64,000 nucleotides of DNA. It comes from Thermodesulfomicrobium sp. WS (GTDB lineage Bacteria > Desulfobacterota > Desulfovibrionia > Desulfovibrionales > Desulfomicrobiaceae). A model generated the notes under the pieces. That model did no database searches and was not told the DNA's origin. It saw only the letters and a program-made list of their open reading frames with translations. The DNA lies in contig NZ_AP027130.1 in the NCBI RefSeq assembly GCF_027925145.1, forward strand, positions 496,001 to 560,000. The letters are read 5' to 3'. Both the position numbers and the translations under genes were made by a program. Below, piece by piece: positions 18,825-28,386 of the stretch; the stretch's first letter is position 1, and each line of letters opens with the position of its first letter.

Positions 18825-21800
18825 TCAGATCCAGTCGTCGTCTTCCATGGTCGGGGCAAAGCCGCGGCGCATGGTGTTTTCGCAGACGGTGCGCGGGTCG
18901 AGGAATTGGATGAGGTAGTCGGGCCCGCCGGCCTTGGAGCCCACGCCGGACATCTTGTAGCCGCCAAAGGGGTGGCGTTCCACCAGGGCGCCGGTGGAGC
19001 CGCGGTTGAGGTAGAGGTTGCCTACGTTGAACTCCCGGCTGGCGCGCTCCAAATGCCGGGGACTGCGGGAGAACACCGCACCGGTCAGGGCAAAGCGGGT
19101 GCTGTTGGCCCACTCCAGGGCTTGGTCGAAGTTCTTCACCTTCATGACGGCGAGTACCGGGCCGAAGATCTCTTCCTGGGCCAGGCGATGTTCCGGGGTG
19201 ATGCCTTCCACGATGGTCAGCGGCACGTAATAGCCGTGATTGGGGACTTCCTGGCACAAGAGCACGCGGCCTTCCTGGCGGGCCAGTTCCACGTACTTGA
19301 GGATGGTGCTCTGGGCGCGTTCATCCACCACCGGGCCCATGAAGTAGGCGGGGTCCTCCGCCGGGCCGATGGCCAGTGCCCGGGCGCCTTCCACCAGGCG
19401 TTCCACGAAGCGGGGGTAGATGGACTCCACCACGATGACCCGGGAGCAGGCGGAGCATTTCTGCCCCTGGAAGCCGAAGGCCGAATAGAGCACTTCGCGC
19501 ACCGCCTCGTCCAGGTCGGCGTCGTCATCGATGATGATGGCGTTTTTGCCGCCCATTTCGGCGATGACCCGTTTCACCTGGCTTTGGCCTGGATGCACGC
19601 GGGCGGCCTTTTCGATGATGTGCAGCCCCACCTCCATGGAGCCGGTGAAGGCGATGAGGGAGATGGCCGGATGCTCCACCAGGTAGTCGCCCATGACCGA
19701 GCTGCGGCCGGGCACGTAGTTGAACACCCCGTCGGGGATGCCGGCCTCGCGGTAGATGCGGCACAAGGTGGCGCCCACCACCGAGGAAGGGCTGGCCGGC
19801 TTGTAGAGCACAGGGTTGCCCGCCACCATGGCGGCGGAGGTCATGCCGCAGCTAATGGCCAGGGGGAAGTTCCACGGGGCGATGACTGCGGCGATGCCTT
19901 TGGGCTGGTACATGAGCTGGCTGAACTCCCCCGGGGCCCGGCCCATGCGCCGCGGTTTGCCCAGGCGCAGCATCTCGCGGCCGTAGTATTCCAAAAAGTC
20001 GATGGCTTCGGCCACGTCGGCGTAGGCCTGATCCCATTGTTTGCCCACTTCCAGGATCTGCCAGGCCGACAGTCGGTAGATGTCCTTGCGGGCGATGTCC
20101 GCGGCCTTGAAGAGATAGCCGGCGCGGTCTTCGGGCGAGAGATCCCGCCACAGGGGGAAGGCCTTTTGCGCCGCTTCCAGGGCCTGGTCGATGTGTTCGC
20201 GCCCTGCCTGGCACACGGAGCCGATGACTTCATCCGGGTTGGCAGGGTTCACGGAAGGAATGCGGTCGTCGGTGAACACCTCGCGGCCGCCGATCCACAA
20301 GGGATAGGTGCGCCCCAATTCCTGGCGCACGCTGGCGATGGCCTGCTGGAAGGCCTGACGCACGTCGGCGCGGGTGAAGTCGGCCATGGGCTCGTTGGTG
20401 AACGGCGGGATCGGTGCCGCCGAAGGGGCGCTCGTCCGGGCGGCGCGGCGGGCGCGTTCCCGGTCCAGGGTGATGAGCGGGTTTTCCAGCAGCCGTTCGA
20501 TCTCCGCGGCTTCAGCGAAGGATTGGCGCAGGAAGGACTCGTTGGCGGTATTTTCCAGCAGCCGCCGCACCAGGTAGGCCATGCCGGGGAGGAGATCGCC
20601 GTACGGGGCGTAGAGCCGCACGCGGCGGGCCACATGGAGCAGGCCTTTGCGCACCGGCTCGGCCATGCCGTAGAGCGCCTGGAACTCGTAGCGGCTCTCG
20701 GGCACCTGGAGCTCGGCGGCCATTTCCATGACTGCAGCGATGGTGCGGATGTTGTGGGATGCGCAGGCGAAGTGGCAGATGTCGTGGTTTTCCAGGATGA
20801 CCCGGGCCTGGCGCTCGAAGGCGGCGTCGGACTCGGCCTTGATGGTCCATACGGGAATTTCCCAGCCGTTCTGCTTGGCGATGACCGTTTCGTAGTCCCA
20901 GTAGGCGCCTTTGACCAAGCGGATGCCGATGGGGAGTTTCTTCTCCCGCGCCCAGGCCAGAAGCTCGGCCAGGTCGCGGTCGGTGTCCTTGAGGTAGGCC
21001 TGCAGCACCACGGCCAGTCCGGGATAGTCGTGGAATTCCTCACTGGAGCGCAGGCGGCGGAAGAGCTCCAGGGTGATGTCCTTGAACTTGTACTGCTCCA
21101 TGTCGATGCACATCCAGCCGCCGAGCTCGCGCACCTTGCGGTAGATGGGGATGAGCCGCTTGAGGATGCCCTGCACCGAGCCCTCGAAGTCTTTGGGAGA
21201 CGCCTGGGAAAAGAGGGCCGAGGGTTTTACCGAGACATTGAGCATGGGCGTCGTGCCCCAATCGAGGCTTCCGCCGCCGCCCAGGCCCGTCCATTTGGGG
21301 AGCTCGCCGCGCAGGGCGTCGAGGAGCTCCAGGTAGCTTTTCAGGTACGCCTCGGCCTCGGCCTCGCTCACCGTGGCCTCGCCAAGGATGTCCACCGTAA
21401 AGGCAAACCCGTCTTTGCGCAGCTTGCGCAGGGTCTTGATGGCGTCCTGGGTATTTTCACCGATGATGAACTGCTTGGCCATGGATTCGATATTGGCGCG
21501 GATGGTCTTGGCCACGAGACCGGCGGCCAGCTTGCCGCCAATGCCGCCCATGGCGCCGGCGCCCCACTTGAGGACCTTGGGGATGTCCTGGTCTTCGCCG
21601 GAAAAGTACTCTTCGATGTGCCGAGACAGCGATTCGGATGTGTTGAGGTAGGGCAGTACATCCACAAATCGGAACAGCTGGACCTTGAACTGTTCGTTCT
21701 GCATGGCCCAGTCCATGACCTTCCCCGTCCACCATCCCTTGTTGAAGATGGACGGCGCCTCGCCGGCGATGCTGGCAAAGAACTCTTTGCCCCGGTTCAT

Positions 21801-21827
21801 GATGCGCACATCGAGATTGGATTGCAT
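18825..21827 (-). CDS. putA: Bifunctional proline dehydrogenase / P5C dehydrogenase
   Basis: A 1000-residue enzyme that oxidises proline to glutamate in two steps. An N-terminal helical region is followed by the FAD-dependent proline dehydrogenase barrel (about residues 170-450; IRLVKGAYWDYE, YEFQALYGMAE, RVRLYAPYGDLLPGMAYLVRR). The aldehyde dehydrogenase domain (about 500-990) has the NAD-binding APWNFPLA block and the catalytic cysteine in FGFQGQKCSACS. There is no N-terminal ribbon-helix-helix DNA-binding domain, so unlike the E. coli enzyme it cannot repress its own gene; the adjacent Lrp-type regulator probably does that job. The gene starts 1 bp after the regulator stop codon. Confidence 0.95.
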   Translation of the reverse strand: MQSNLDVRIMNRGKEFFASIAGEAPSIFNKGWWTGKVMDWAMQNEQFKVQLFRFVDVLPYLNTSESLSRHIEEYFSGEDQDIPKVLKWGAGAMGGIGGKLAAGLVAKTIRANIESMAKQFIIGENTQDAIKTLRKLRKDGFAFTVDILGEATVSEAEAEAYLKSYLELLDALRGELPKWTGLGGGGSLDWGTTPMLNVSVKPSALFSQASPKDFEGSVQGILKRLIPIYRKVRELGGWMCIDMEQYKFKDITLELFRRLRSSEEFHDYPGLAVVLQAYLKDTDRDLAELLAWAREKKLPIGIRLVKGAYWDYETVIAKQNGWEIPVWTIKAESDAAFERQARVILENHDICHFACASHNIRTIAAVMEMAAELQVPESRYEFQALYGMAEPVRKGLLHVARRVRLYAPYGDLLPGMAYLVRRLLENTANESFLRQSFAEAAEIERLLENPLITLDRERARRAARTSAPSAAPIPPFTNEPMADFTRADVRQAFQQAIASVRQELGRTYPLWIGGREVFTDDRIPSVNPANPDEVIGSVCQAGREHIDQALEAAQKAFPLWRDLSPEDRAGYLFKAADIARKDIYRLSAWQILEVGKQWDQAYADVAEAIDFLEYYGREMLRLGKPRRMGRAPGEFSQLMYQPKGIAAVIAPWNFPLAISCGMTSAAMVAGNPVLYKPASPSSVVGATLCRIYREAGIPDGVFNYVPGRSSVMGDYLVEHPAISLIAFTGSMEVGLHIIEKAARVHPGQSQVKRVIAEMGGKNAIIIDDDADLDEAVREVLYSAFGFQGQKCSACSRVIVVESIYPRFVERLVEGARALAIGPAEDPAYFMGPVVDERAQSTILKYVELARQEGRVLLCQEVPNHGYYVPLTIVEGITPEHRLAQEEIFGPVLAVMKVKNFDQALEWANSTRFALTGAVFSRSPRHLERASREFNVGNLYLNRGSTGALVERHPFGGYKMSGVGSKAGGPDYLIQFLDPRTVCENTMRRGFAPTMEDDDWI

Positions 21828-21828
21828 A

Positions 21829-22323
21829 CTAGCCTCCGTTTTTGGAATTTTTCCGGCCGCCCTTCACCGGGATGTGATCCAGGCAAAGGGATTGGGTTTC
21901 TTTGATCGTTTCGAGGACCAATGTCGTGCGGCTGTCCTGGACACCGGGGATTTCCCCGAGTTTTTTCATGAGCGCCACCTGATCTTCGGTGTCCCGCACC
22001 CGGACCTTGATGAGGTAGTTGTATTCGCCGGCGGTCCAATGGACTTCGAGCACCTCGGGGATGGCGGCCAGGGCGTGTCCGATGGCCGAAGACCCTACAG
22101 GCTCGTTGGTCTTGATGAGCACGAAGGTGCTCAAGGTGAGCCCAAGACGACGGGGGTCGAGGCGGACACTGGCACCGGTGATGATGCCGCGGGACTCCAG
22201 CTTGCGTACCCGCTCCAAGGTCCCGGAGGGGGCCATGCCGATGCGCCGCGCCAGCTCGGCATTGGTAATTTTGGCGTTTTCTTGAAGAAGGTTCAGTATC
22301 TGGATGTCGATTTCGTCGAGCAT
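21829..22323 (-). CDS. Lrp/AsnC-family regulator
   Basis: A 164-residue transcription regulator. The N-terminal helix-turn-helix (ILNLLQENAKITNAELARRIG, then SGTLERVRKLESRGII) is followed by the RAM ligand-binding domain (about residues 65-145, with the VHWTAGEYNYLIKVRVRD strand). It is first in an operon with putA, whose ribosome binding site lies inside the end of this gene. By analogy with PutR/BkdR-type regulators it likely responds to proline and activates putA; this is inferred from position. Confidence 0.92.
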   Translation of the reverse strand: MLDEIDIQILNLLQENAKITNAELARRIGMAPSGTLERVRKLESRGIITGASVRLDPRRLGLTLSTFVLIKTNEPVGSSAIGHALAAIPEVLEVHWTAGEYNYLIKVRVRDTEDQVALMKKLGEIPGVQDSRTTLVLETIKETQSLCLDHIPVKGGRKNSKNGG

Positions 22324-22404
22324 GCTTGTTTTCCTCGTTTTTTTCGCTTTTAGTTCGATTTTTTTCGGTAGTCAACGATGGCCGTTGGAAAACGGCGGCC
22401 GATG

Positions 22405-22448
22405 GAAAAAAGCGCCCCTGGCCCGGAAGTGGTGGGCGAGGGGCGCTT
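22405..22448 (-). terminator. Intrinsic terminator after rpe
   Basis: On the minus strand a 10-bp stem (AAGCGCCCCT/AGGGGCGCTT, 22439-22448 with 22410-22419) with a 19-nt loop is followed directly by T residues. It lies 24 bp after the rpe stop and ends the ahbC-hemB-ahbD-ahbB-rpe operon. Confidence 0.8.
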
Positions 22449-22471
22449 GAGGGGGCCTGGGGGAAGAGGCG

Positions 22472-23140
22472 CTAGTTGGCGGTGTCACCCATGGCCGCAC
22501 GAAAGGCGGCCAAGCGCTGGTCGTAGGGCGGGTGGCCGAAGAAGGCGGAACCGGACACGAGCACCGTGGCCCCGAGGCGCACGAGCGCTGCGGCGTTGTC
22601 CACCGTGACGCCGCCGTCCACCTGCAGGTGGATGGGTTTGCCGGTGTCGCGGATGCGCGCGGCGGTGTGGGCGATCTTGGGGAGGGTGAGGGGCAGAAAA
22701 TGCTGCCCGCCAAAGCCGGGATTGACGCTCATGATGAGCACCAGGTCCAGGTTTTCGAGGATGTAGTCCAGGACCGTCAGCGGGGTCGCGGGGTTGAGGG
22801 CGAGTCCCGCCTGCATGCCCGCGTCGTGGATGGCCTGGATGGTGCGCTCCAGGTGCACGCAGGCCTCGGCGTGCACGCACAGCAGATCGGCCCCGGCGTC
22901 GGCAAAGGCAGTGATATAGCGGTCCGGGTGTTCGATCATGAGGTGGACGTCGAAGAACAGGCGGCTTCGGGCACGCAGTTTGGCGACCACCGGTGGGCCG
23001 AAGGTGATGTTGGGCACGAACTGGCCGTCCATGATGTCCCAATGCACCCAGGAAAGTCCGGCTGCCTCCAGGGCGGCCAGCTCCTCGGCCAGGCGGCCGA
23101 AGTCTGCGGACAAAAGCGAGGGAGACAGGATGGGGGTCAT
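22472..23140 (-). CDS. rpe: Ribulose-phosphate 3-epimerase
   Basis: A 222-residue TIM-barrel enzyme interconverting ribulose 5-phosphate and xylulose 5-phosphate in the pentose phosphate pathway. Family signatures are clear: ILSPSLLSADFGRLAEEL at the N-terminus, WVHWDIMDGQFVPN with the metal-binding His and Asp, VHLMIEHP, MSVNPGFGGQ and the phosphate-binding LQVDGGV. The start at 23140 overlaps the upstream ahbB stop by 4 bp, so it is translated as part of the haem operon despite an unrelated function. Confidence 0.95.
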   Translation of the reverse strand: MTPILSPSLLSADFGRLAEELAALEAAGLSWVHWDIMDGQFVPNITFGPPVVAKLRARSRLFFDVHLMIEHPDRYITAFADAGADLLCVHAEACVHLERTIQAIHDAGMQAGLALNPATPLTVLDYILENLDLVLIMSVNPGFGGQHFLPLTLPKIAHTAARIRDTGKPIHLQVDGGVTVDNAAALVRLGATVLVSGSAFFGHPPYDQRLAAFRAAMGDTAN

Positions 23141-23592
23141 GCGTCGTCTCCCATTTTGAAGTCCACCTGGATTTTGTACATCTTGGAGGCCGGCAGGTTG
23201 AGGATGGGGATGCCGGTGGCCTGGGTGATGCCCGCCAAGGTGGCGGCCACGTCCTCCGGCGACGGGCCGATGAGGGTGAACCACACGTTGTAGCGGTGGG
23301 CGCGCAGGTAGTTGTGGGTGACCCCTGGGTGGCGGTTGACCTCGGCGACGAAGGCGTCGAGCCGGTCTTCCGGCACGCACGCCGCGCACAAGGTGGAGTG
23401 CCAGCCGAGCTTGCGGGACTGGAAGTTGGCGCCGATGCGGCGGATGACCCCGCGGGCCGTGAGCGCCCGCACCCGGGCCAAGGTCTCGGCCTCGGTAAGG
23501 CCGAGGCGCTCGCCGAGCACGGCGTACGGCCGCGGTTCCAAAGGAAAGTCCGTTTGGATGATGTCGAGGAGTTGGCGGTCGATGGCGTCCAT
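23137..23592 (-). CDS. ahbB: Siroheme decarboxylase subunit (AhbA/AhbB type)
   Basis: A 151-residue protein of the NirD/AhbAB family, which has an Lrp-like fold but is enzymatic. AhbA and AhbB together remove two carboxyl groups from siroheme to give 12,18-didecarboxysiroheme. Visible features are the degenerate helix-turn-helix (YAVLGERLGLTEAETLARVR, then GVIRRIGANFQSRKLGW) and the HPGVTHNYLRAHRYNVWFTL segment. The start at 23592 follows TAGGAGG. Only one family member lies in this operon, so its partner should be elsewhere; which of A or B this is cannot be settled by eye. Confidence 0.82.
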   Translation of the reverse strand: MDAIDRQLLDIIQTDFPLEPRPYAVLGERLGLTEAETLARVRALTARGVIRRIGANFQSRKLGWHSTLCAACVPEDRLDAFVAEVNRHPGVTHNYLRAHRYNVWFTLIGPSPEDVAATLAGITQATGIPILNLPASKMYKIQVDFKMGDDA

Positions 23593-23602
23593 GGGAGGTA
23601 TC

Positions 23603-24703
23603 CTAGGAGGATTGGCGTTGCAGTCGGGCCGGGGTGTACGAGCACAGTGGCTCTTCGGCCATGTGGTTGCCGCGCATGGTATGGGCGCGGGCCCGGCAGC
23701 CGCCGCAGACCTTGTGGTATTCACATACCCCGCACTTGCCTTGGTATTGGGACTGGTCCCGGAAGGCGCGGAAGATGGCGCTGTTGCGCCAAATCTCCGG
23801 AAACGGCGTGGTGCGCACATCCCCGCAGGCAAGTTCCAGATAGCCGCAGGGCTGGACGATGCCCGTGTGGGAGATGAAGCAGAAGCCAATACCGCCCAGG
23901 CAGCCGCGGGTATGGGCGTCCAGGCCAAAGTTTTCCGGCGTCACCGGGATGCCCTCCTCTTTGGCGCGCTGGCGCAGGATCCGGTAGTAATGGGGGGCGC
24001 AGGTGGCCTTGAGGCTCATGCTCGTGGTCTTGCGGAAGTCGTAGAACCAATGGAGCACCTGTTCGTATTCCGTGGCGCTGATGATCTCTTCCTCCATGGA
24101 GGCGGCCCGGCCGGTGGGCACGAGCAGGAAGATATGCCAGGCCGCGGCCCCGAGCTTTTCGCAGAGTTCGAAGATGCGCGGAAAGCGCTCCATGTTGGAG
24201 CGGGTGACCGTGGTGTTGATCTGGAAGGGGATCCCCGCCTGCCGCAGATGTTCGATGCCGCGCAGGGCGCCGGCAAAGGCGCCGGGCACGCCGCGGAAGG
24301 CGTCGTGGGAGGCTGCGTCCGGGCCGTCGATGGAGATGGAGCAGCGCTGCACGCCGGCGGCCTTCATGCGCTGGGCGGTTTCGGCGGTGATGAGGGTCCC
24401 GTTGGGCGACATGACCGGCCGCAGGCCCAAGGCCGCGGCATGGGCCACGAGATCGTAGACATCGGGGCGCAGCATGGGGTCGCCGCCGGTGAAGATGACG
24501 ATGGGGCTTCCCACTTGGGGGAAGGTGTCGATGAGGGCCACGGCCTCTGCTGTGGAGAGCTCGTTGGGATACGGCTCCAGATGGGCCTCGGCCCGGCAAT
24601 GCTTGCAGGCCAGATTGCAGGAGCGGGTCACCTCCCAGGCGATGAGCCGGCAGGCAGGGGCCTCTGTGCTGGAAGCATGGGCAGCGGCATGCGGATGGGT
24701 CAT
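23603..24703 (-). CDS. ahbD: AhbD, haem b synthase (radical SAM)
   Basis: A 366-residue radical SAM/SPASM-type enzyme expected to perform the last step of the siroheme-dependent pathway: oxidative decarboxylation of two propionates of Fe-coproporphyrin III to the vinyl groups of haem b. The SAM cluster motif is CNLACKHC (about residues 34-41). A C-terminal cluster region has CGYLELAC and [18 protein letters not shown]. The start at 24703 overlaps the hemB stop by 4 bp. It is distinguished from AhbC by overall pattern and gene order; the assignment is by resemblance. Confidence 0.85.
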   Translation of the reverse strand: MTHPHAAAHASSTEAPACRLIAWEVTRSCNLACKHCRAEAHLEPYPNELSTAEAVALIDTFPQVGSPIVIFTGGDPMLRPDVYDLVAHAAALGLRPVMSPNGTLITAETAQRMKAAGVQRCSISIDGPDAASHDAFRGVPGAFAGALRGIEHLRQAGIPFQINTTVTRSNMERFPRIFELCEKLGAAAWHIFLLVPTGRAASMEEEIISATEYEQVLHWFYDFRKTTSMSLKATCAPHYYRILRQRAKEEGIPVTPENFGLDAHTRGCLGGIGFCFISHTGIVQPCGYLELACGDVRTTPFPEIWRNSAIFRAFRDQSQYQGKCGVCEYHKVCGGCRARAHTMRGNHMAEEPLCSYTPARLQRQSS

Positions 24704-25677
24704 GGGATGAGTCCTTGCTGGATGAGGTCCGCCGCGAAGTAGGTGAGGATGAGGTCCGCGCCGGCGCGTTTGATGGCGGTGAGACTTTCCAGGGCCACGG
24801 CGGTCTCGTCCATCCAGCCGAGTTTTCCGGCGGCCTTGATCTGGCTGTATTCCCCGCTCACCTGATAGGCGGCCAGCGGCAGGTCCGTGACCTCCCGCAG
24901 GGTGCGCAGCACGTCCAGATACGGCAGGGCGGGTTTCACCATGAGCATGTCTGCGCCTTCGGCCTCGTCGGCCAGGGCCTCGCGCAGGGCCTCGCGGCCG
25001 TTGGCCGGGTCCATCTGGTAGGTCTTGCGGTCGCCGAACTTGGGGGCGCTTTCCGCCGCTTCCCGGAAGGGGCCGTAGAAGGCCGAGGCGTATTTTACGG
25101 CGTAGGAGAGCACGGGAATGTGGGCGAAGCCTTCCTGGTCCAAGGCCGTCCGGATGGCCGCCACCCGACCGTCCATCATGTCCGAGGGCGCGATGATGTC
25201 CGCACCGGCCTTGGCTTGGCTGACGGCGGTGCGTGCCAGAAGCTCCAAGGTGGGGTCGTTGGCCACCTCGCCGTTGGGGAGCACGATGCCGCAATGGCCG
25301 TGGGAAGTGTACTCGCACAGGCAGGTGTCGGCCACGACGATGAGCTCGGGCCAGCGCTCCTTGATGCGGCGGGTGGCCTCTTGGACGATGCCGTCCGGCG
25401 CGTAGGCCCCTGAGGCCCGCTCGTCCTTGGCCTGGGGGATGCCAAAGAGGATGACCGCAGCCAGGCCGGCGGATACCGCCGGCTCCATGTGGGCGATGAG
25501 CCGATTCAGGCCCAATTGGTACTGGCCGGGCATGGAGGCGATGGGTGTTTCGGCCTCGGGGTTGGACTCGACCACGAAGTAGGGTTGGATGAGATCCAGG
25601 CGCGTCAGCCGCGTTTCCCGCACCAAATCTCGTAAGGCGGCAGTACGGCGCAGACGGCGGCCTCGGAAGAAGGTCAT
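24700..25677 (-). CDS. hemB: Delta-aminolevulinic acid dehydratase (porphobilinogen synthase)
   Basis: A 325-residue enzyme condensing two 5-aminolevulinate molecules into porphobilinogen. Family motifs are present: the metal-site cysteine region ([16 protein letters not shown]), the two active-site lysine strands ([15 protein letters not shown] and [12 protein letters not shown]), and [18 protein letters not shown] precedes the ATG. It supplies the early tetrapyrrole step inside an operon that otherwise encodes the late siroheme-to-haem steps. Confidence 0.96.
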   Translation of the reverse strand: MTFFRGRRLRRTAALRDLVRETRLTRLDLIQPYFVVESNPEAETPIASMPGQYQLGLNRLIAHMEPAVSAGLAAVILFGIPQAKDERASGAYAPDGIVQEATRRIKERWPELIVVADTCLCEYTSHGHCGIVLPNGEVANDPTLELLARTAVSQAKAGADIIAPSDMMDGRVAAIRTALDQEGFAHIPVLSYAVKYASAFYGPFREAAESAPKFGDRKTYQMDPANGREALREALADEAEGADMLMVKPALPYLDVLRTLREVTDLPLAAYQVSGEYSQIKAAGKLGWMDETAVALESLTAIKRAGADLILTYFAADLIQQGLIP

Positions 25678-25707
25678 GGCAGGCTCCTTGGTGTGGGGGC
25701 GGGCCGC

Positions 25708-26901
25708 CTAGAGCGGCTCGCCGGTGATTTCGTCGTCCGTGAGGTAGCAGGCCGGGTCCGGTGCCCAGAAATCGCCGGTGGCGGCCTCGGCCCGGGCGCG
25801 GAAGTTACCGCCGCAGATATTGAGGAACCGGCAGCGGGCGCAGCGGCCCGTCACATGGGGGCGTTTGTCCTTGAGCTTCTGGAGGAGCTCGATGGACGGG
25901 TCGTCCCAGATGGCGGAGAAGGGCCGCTTAAGGACATTGCCAAAGGTGATGTGGCGCAAAAACTGGTCCGCGTGCACCGAGCCGTCCCAGGAGATGCAGG
26001 CAATGCCCCGGCCCGAGGAGTTGCCCTCATTCATTTTGAGCAACTCCAGCACTTCGGCCGCCCGCTGGGGGTTTTCCCGCAGCAGTCGGAAATAGACGTA
26101 GGGGCCGTCGGCGTGGTTGTCCACGGTGAGCACTTCTTTAGGCTTGCCGCGCTCATGCAGATCGCGGGTGCGGTCCATGATGAGGTCCACCACGGCGCGG
26201 GTTTCGGCGTGGTCCAAGTCTTCGTTCATGAGCTCGGAGCCGCGGCCGGCATACACCAGATGGTAGAAGCAGATGCGCGGGATCTCCATCTGCTCGATGA
26301 GGTCGAAGAGGTGTGGAATTTCGCCGGCATTGCGTTTGTTGATGGTAAAGCGCAGCCCCACCTTGAGGCCTTCGGCCTGGCAGTTTTCCACGCCTTTGAG
26401 GGCCTGGCGGTACGATCCGGTGACGCCGCGGAAGCGGTCGTGGATGGTCTCGGCGCCGTCCAGGGAGATGCCCACGTAGGAGAGCCCCACGTCTTTGAGC
26501 TCGCGGGCCTTGGACTTGGTGATGAGGGTGCCGTTGGTGGAGATTACCGCGCGCATGCCGCGGGCAGTGGCGTACTTGGCGAGTTCCACCAGGTCCTCGC
26601 GCACCAAGGGCTCGCCGCCGGAAAAAAGCAGCACTGGCGCGCCGTAGGCGGCCAGGTCTTCGATCATGGCCTTGGCCTGTTCGGTATCGATGGGGTCTTG
26701 ATGGCCTTTGGGATCGACGGCGTGGGCGTAGCAATGCACGCATTTGAGGTTGCAGCGCTGGGTCATGTTCCAGACTACAACCGGCTTTTTATCCTTGGAA
26801 AATTGGAGCAGATGCGAGGGGAGCGACCCGGAATGGCGGCCATAGCGCAAGGCGTCCGAAGGCTCCACCGTGCCGCAATAGAGTTTGGAGATACCGATCA
26901 T
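25708..26901 (-). CDS. ahbC: AhbC, 12,18-didecarboxysiroheme deacetylase (radical SAM)
   Basis: A 397-residue radical SAM/SPASM enzyme resembling AhbC and NirJ, which removes acetate side chains from didecarboxysiroheme to give Fe-coproporphyrin III. The N-terminus MIGISKLYCGTVEPSDALRY is typical of the AhbC/NirJ group. The SAM cluster motif is CNLKCVHC (about residues 50-57), and the C-terminal cysteines (CARCRFLNICGGNFRAR) hold the auxiliary cluster. AAGGAAC precedes the ATG. First gene of the operon; it is divergent from the receiver/TPR gene across a 223-bp gap that must hold both promoters. Confidence 0.88.
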   Translation of the reverse strand: MIGISKLYCGTVEPSDALRYGRHSGSLPSHLLQFSKDKKPVVVWNMTQRCNLKCVHCYAHAVDPKGHQDPIDTEQAKAMIEDLAAYGAPVLLFSGGEPLVREDLVELAKYATARGMRAVISTNGTLITKSKARELKDVGLSYVGISLDGAETIHDRFRGVTGSYRQALKGVENCQAEGLKVGLRFTINKRNAGEIPHLFDLIEQMEIPRICFYHLVYAGRGSELMNEDLDHAETRAVVDLIMDRTRDLHERGKPKEVLTVDNHADGPYVYFRLLRENPQRAAEVLELLKMNEGNSSGRGIACISWDGSVHADQFLRHITFGNVLKRPFSAIWDDPSIELLQKLKDKRPHVTGRCARCRFLNICGGNFRARAEAATGDFWAPDPACYLTDDEITGEPL

Positions 26902-27124
26902 TGTTCCTTCCTCGAAAGTTCGGGGCCGCACGAGGCCCTCTGTGGCGGGATGCCGGGGCAGGTTGCCTGAAGCCGCCCTGTTGTCAAGGAGCGCGCCGGG
27001 GTGAGGTGTTGATTCGGATGGAACCCTCGCGTAGGGCTTGCTACAGGTGCATACAGGTGCCAAGGGGCGCGTCAGAGGTGCTCGTTTGGGGGCGTTTTCG
27101 TGGCCTTGGGCTGTGGGAGGAAAT

Positions 27125-28165
27125 ATGATCGTTATCGTGACCGCCATCGATGCATACGCCCAGGAAGACCGACGTTTTCTCGTGGCCATGGGGCAGGCCG
27201 AGATCGTGCGGTTCTCCTCCGGTGCGGCGGCAGTGGATTTTGCCGCCCACAACGAGGTCGCCCTGGCCCTGGTGGACTCGGAAGTGGGAGACATGCCGCT
27301 TGCGGCCTGCATCGCGGCCCTGCGTACCAGCCGGCCTGGAGAGATGCGGCCCGTGGTGGCCATCTCCGCCCGCCGGGAAGAAGACTTTGTGTTGGAGCTC
27401 ATCTCGGCCGGATGCTGCGGGTTGGTGGTGCGGCCCTTTGATCCCCAGGCGTTGGAGCGGCATGTGGCGCAGGGCTTGCGCATGTCCGCCAAAGGCGCTG
27501 CCCTGCAGGCCACAGTGAATCAGGCTCAGGGGCTCATGGCCGAAGGCCGGTTTGAAGACGCCATTGACGTGCTTTCCCTCACCGTGGGGGAGGACGAAGA
27601 CATGGCGGAGGTCCTGTTCTTCAAGGGCTGCAAATTTCTCATGGAAAAACGCTGGTCCGACGCCATTGCCGCCTTCAATCAGGCCCTGGAGCAGAACCAG
27701 ACCTTCATCAAAGCGTATGAAGGTCTGGCTGCGGCCTACAAAGGCAAGGGCGATATGGAGCGCTACCAGCATTACTTGCAAAAGGCGGCGGAAGAATACG
27801 CGAAAATCAACAAGTTCAATAAGGTGAAAGAGATTTTCGTGGAGATCCTCCGCCATGACGTCAATGCCCCCAATCCCTACAATACCCTGGGCATTCGCCT
27901 GCGCCAGAACAAACAGTACAAAGAGGCGCTGCAGGCGTATATGCGGGCATTGGAGTTGAGCCCCCAGGACGAAAACATCTATTACAACATGGCAAAGGCA
28001 TACTTGTGTGATCGAAATATCGAAAAGGCATTGGAATGCCTGCGGCAATGTCTCTCCATTGCTGCGGATCACGCCGAGGCCATCAAGCTCTTGAATCGCC
28101 TCACAGGAGAAAAATCGTCGGATGATTCCGCGCCTTCTCCCATTCGTCTGTCCTTGGGAGGTTGA
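27125..28165 (+). CDS. Receiver-like/TPR protein
   Basis: A 346-residue cytoplasmic protein. Residues 1-115 look like a degenerate response-regulator receiver domain: VDSE is at the phospho-acceptor position, but the conserved lysine before PFD is an arginine (VRPFDP). Residues 135-330 carry tetratricopeptide repeats (AEVLFFKGCKFLMEKRWSDA, YNTLGIRLRQNKQYKEALQA). The start at 27125 has GGGAGG; an earlier in-frame start lacks one. It probably acts as a scaffold or adaptor; no output domain is visible. Confidence 0.75.
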   Translation: MIVIVTAIDAYAQEDRRFLVAMGQAEIVRFSSGAAAVDFAAHNEVALALVDSEVGDMPLAACIAALRTSRPGEMRPVVAISARREEDFVLELISAGCCGLVVRPFDPQALERHVAQGLRMSAKGAALQATVNQAQGLMAEGRFEDAIDVLSLTVGEDEDMAEVLFFKGCKFLMEKRWSDAIAAFNQALEQNQTFIKAYEGLAAAYKGKGDMERYQHYLQKAAEEYAKINKFNKVKEIFVEILRHDVNAPNPYNTLGIRLRQNKQYKEALQAYMRALELSPQDENIYYNMAKAYLCDRNIEKALECLRQCLSIAADHAEAIKLLNRLTGEKSSDDSAPSPIRLSLGG

Positions 28166-28166
28166 T

Positions 28167-28376
28167 ATGGCGGAACTTCGGGCCTGTCCTTTGTGCGGCA
28201 AACTCGTGGATATCGATACGGAGCGGCACAATCTTTTCCATTGCCGCAATTTTTTGCTTTCTTCCTACTATGCGGAGCGCAATCCCATCCGCCGGAAACG
28301 GCTTGCAGAGCGTGTGGAAGCCATCAATGCGCGGCTGGGGCTGCGCAGTATGAATCTCGTGGATACAGACGAATAA
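28167..28376 (+). CDS. Small zinc-ribbon-like protein
   Basis: A 69-residue protein with CPLCGKLVDI and HNLFHC, a CxxC-plus-HxxxHC arrangement suited to one zinc ion, followed by a basic helix (NPIRRKRLAERVEAINARLG). It starts 1 bp after the receiver/TPR gene with GGGAGG, so the two are co-translated. trmFO follows after 10 bp. No function recognised; it could be a small nucleic-acid-binding or assembly protein. Confidence 0.65.
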   Translation: MAELRACPLCGKLVDIDTERHNLFHCRNFLLSSYYAERNPIRRKRLAERVEAINARLGLRSMNLVDTDE

Positions 28377-28386
28377 GGGGGCGCGT

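Noticed and set aside
18759-21905. A plus-strand open frame opposite putA
   Set aside because: It is a shadow of putA on the other strand; its composition (Gly, Ala, Val and His rich) and lack of ribosome binding site argue against it.
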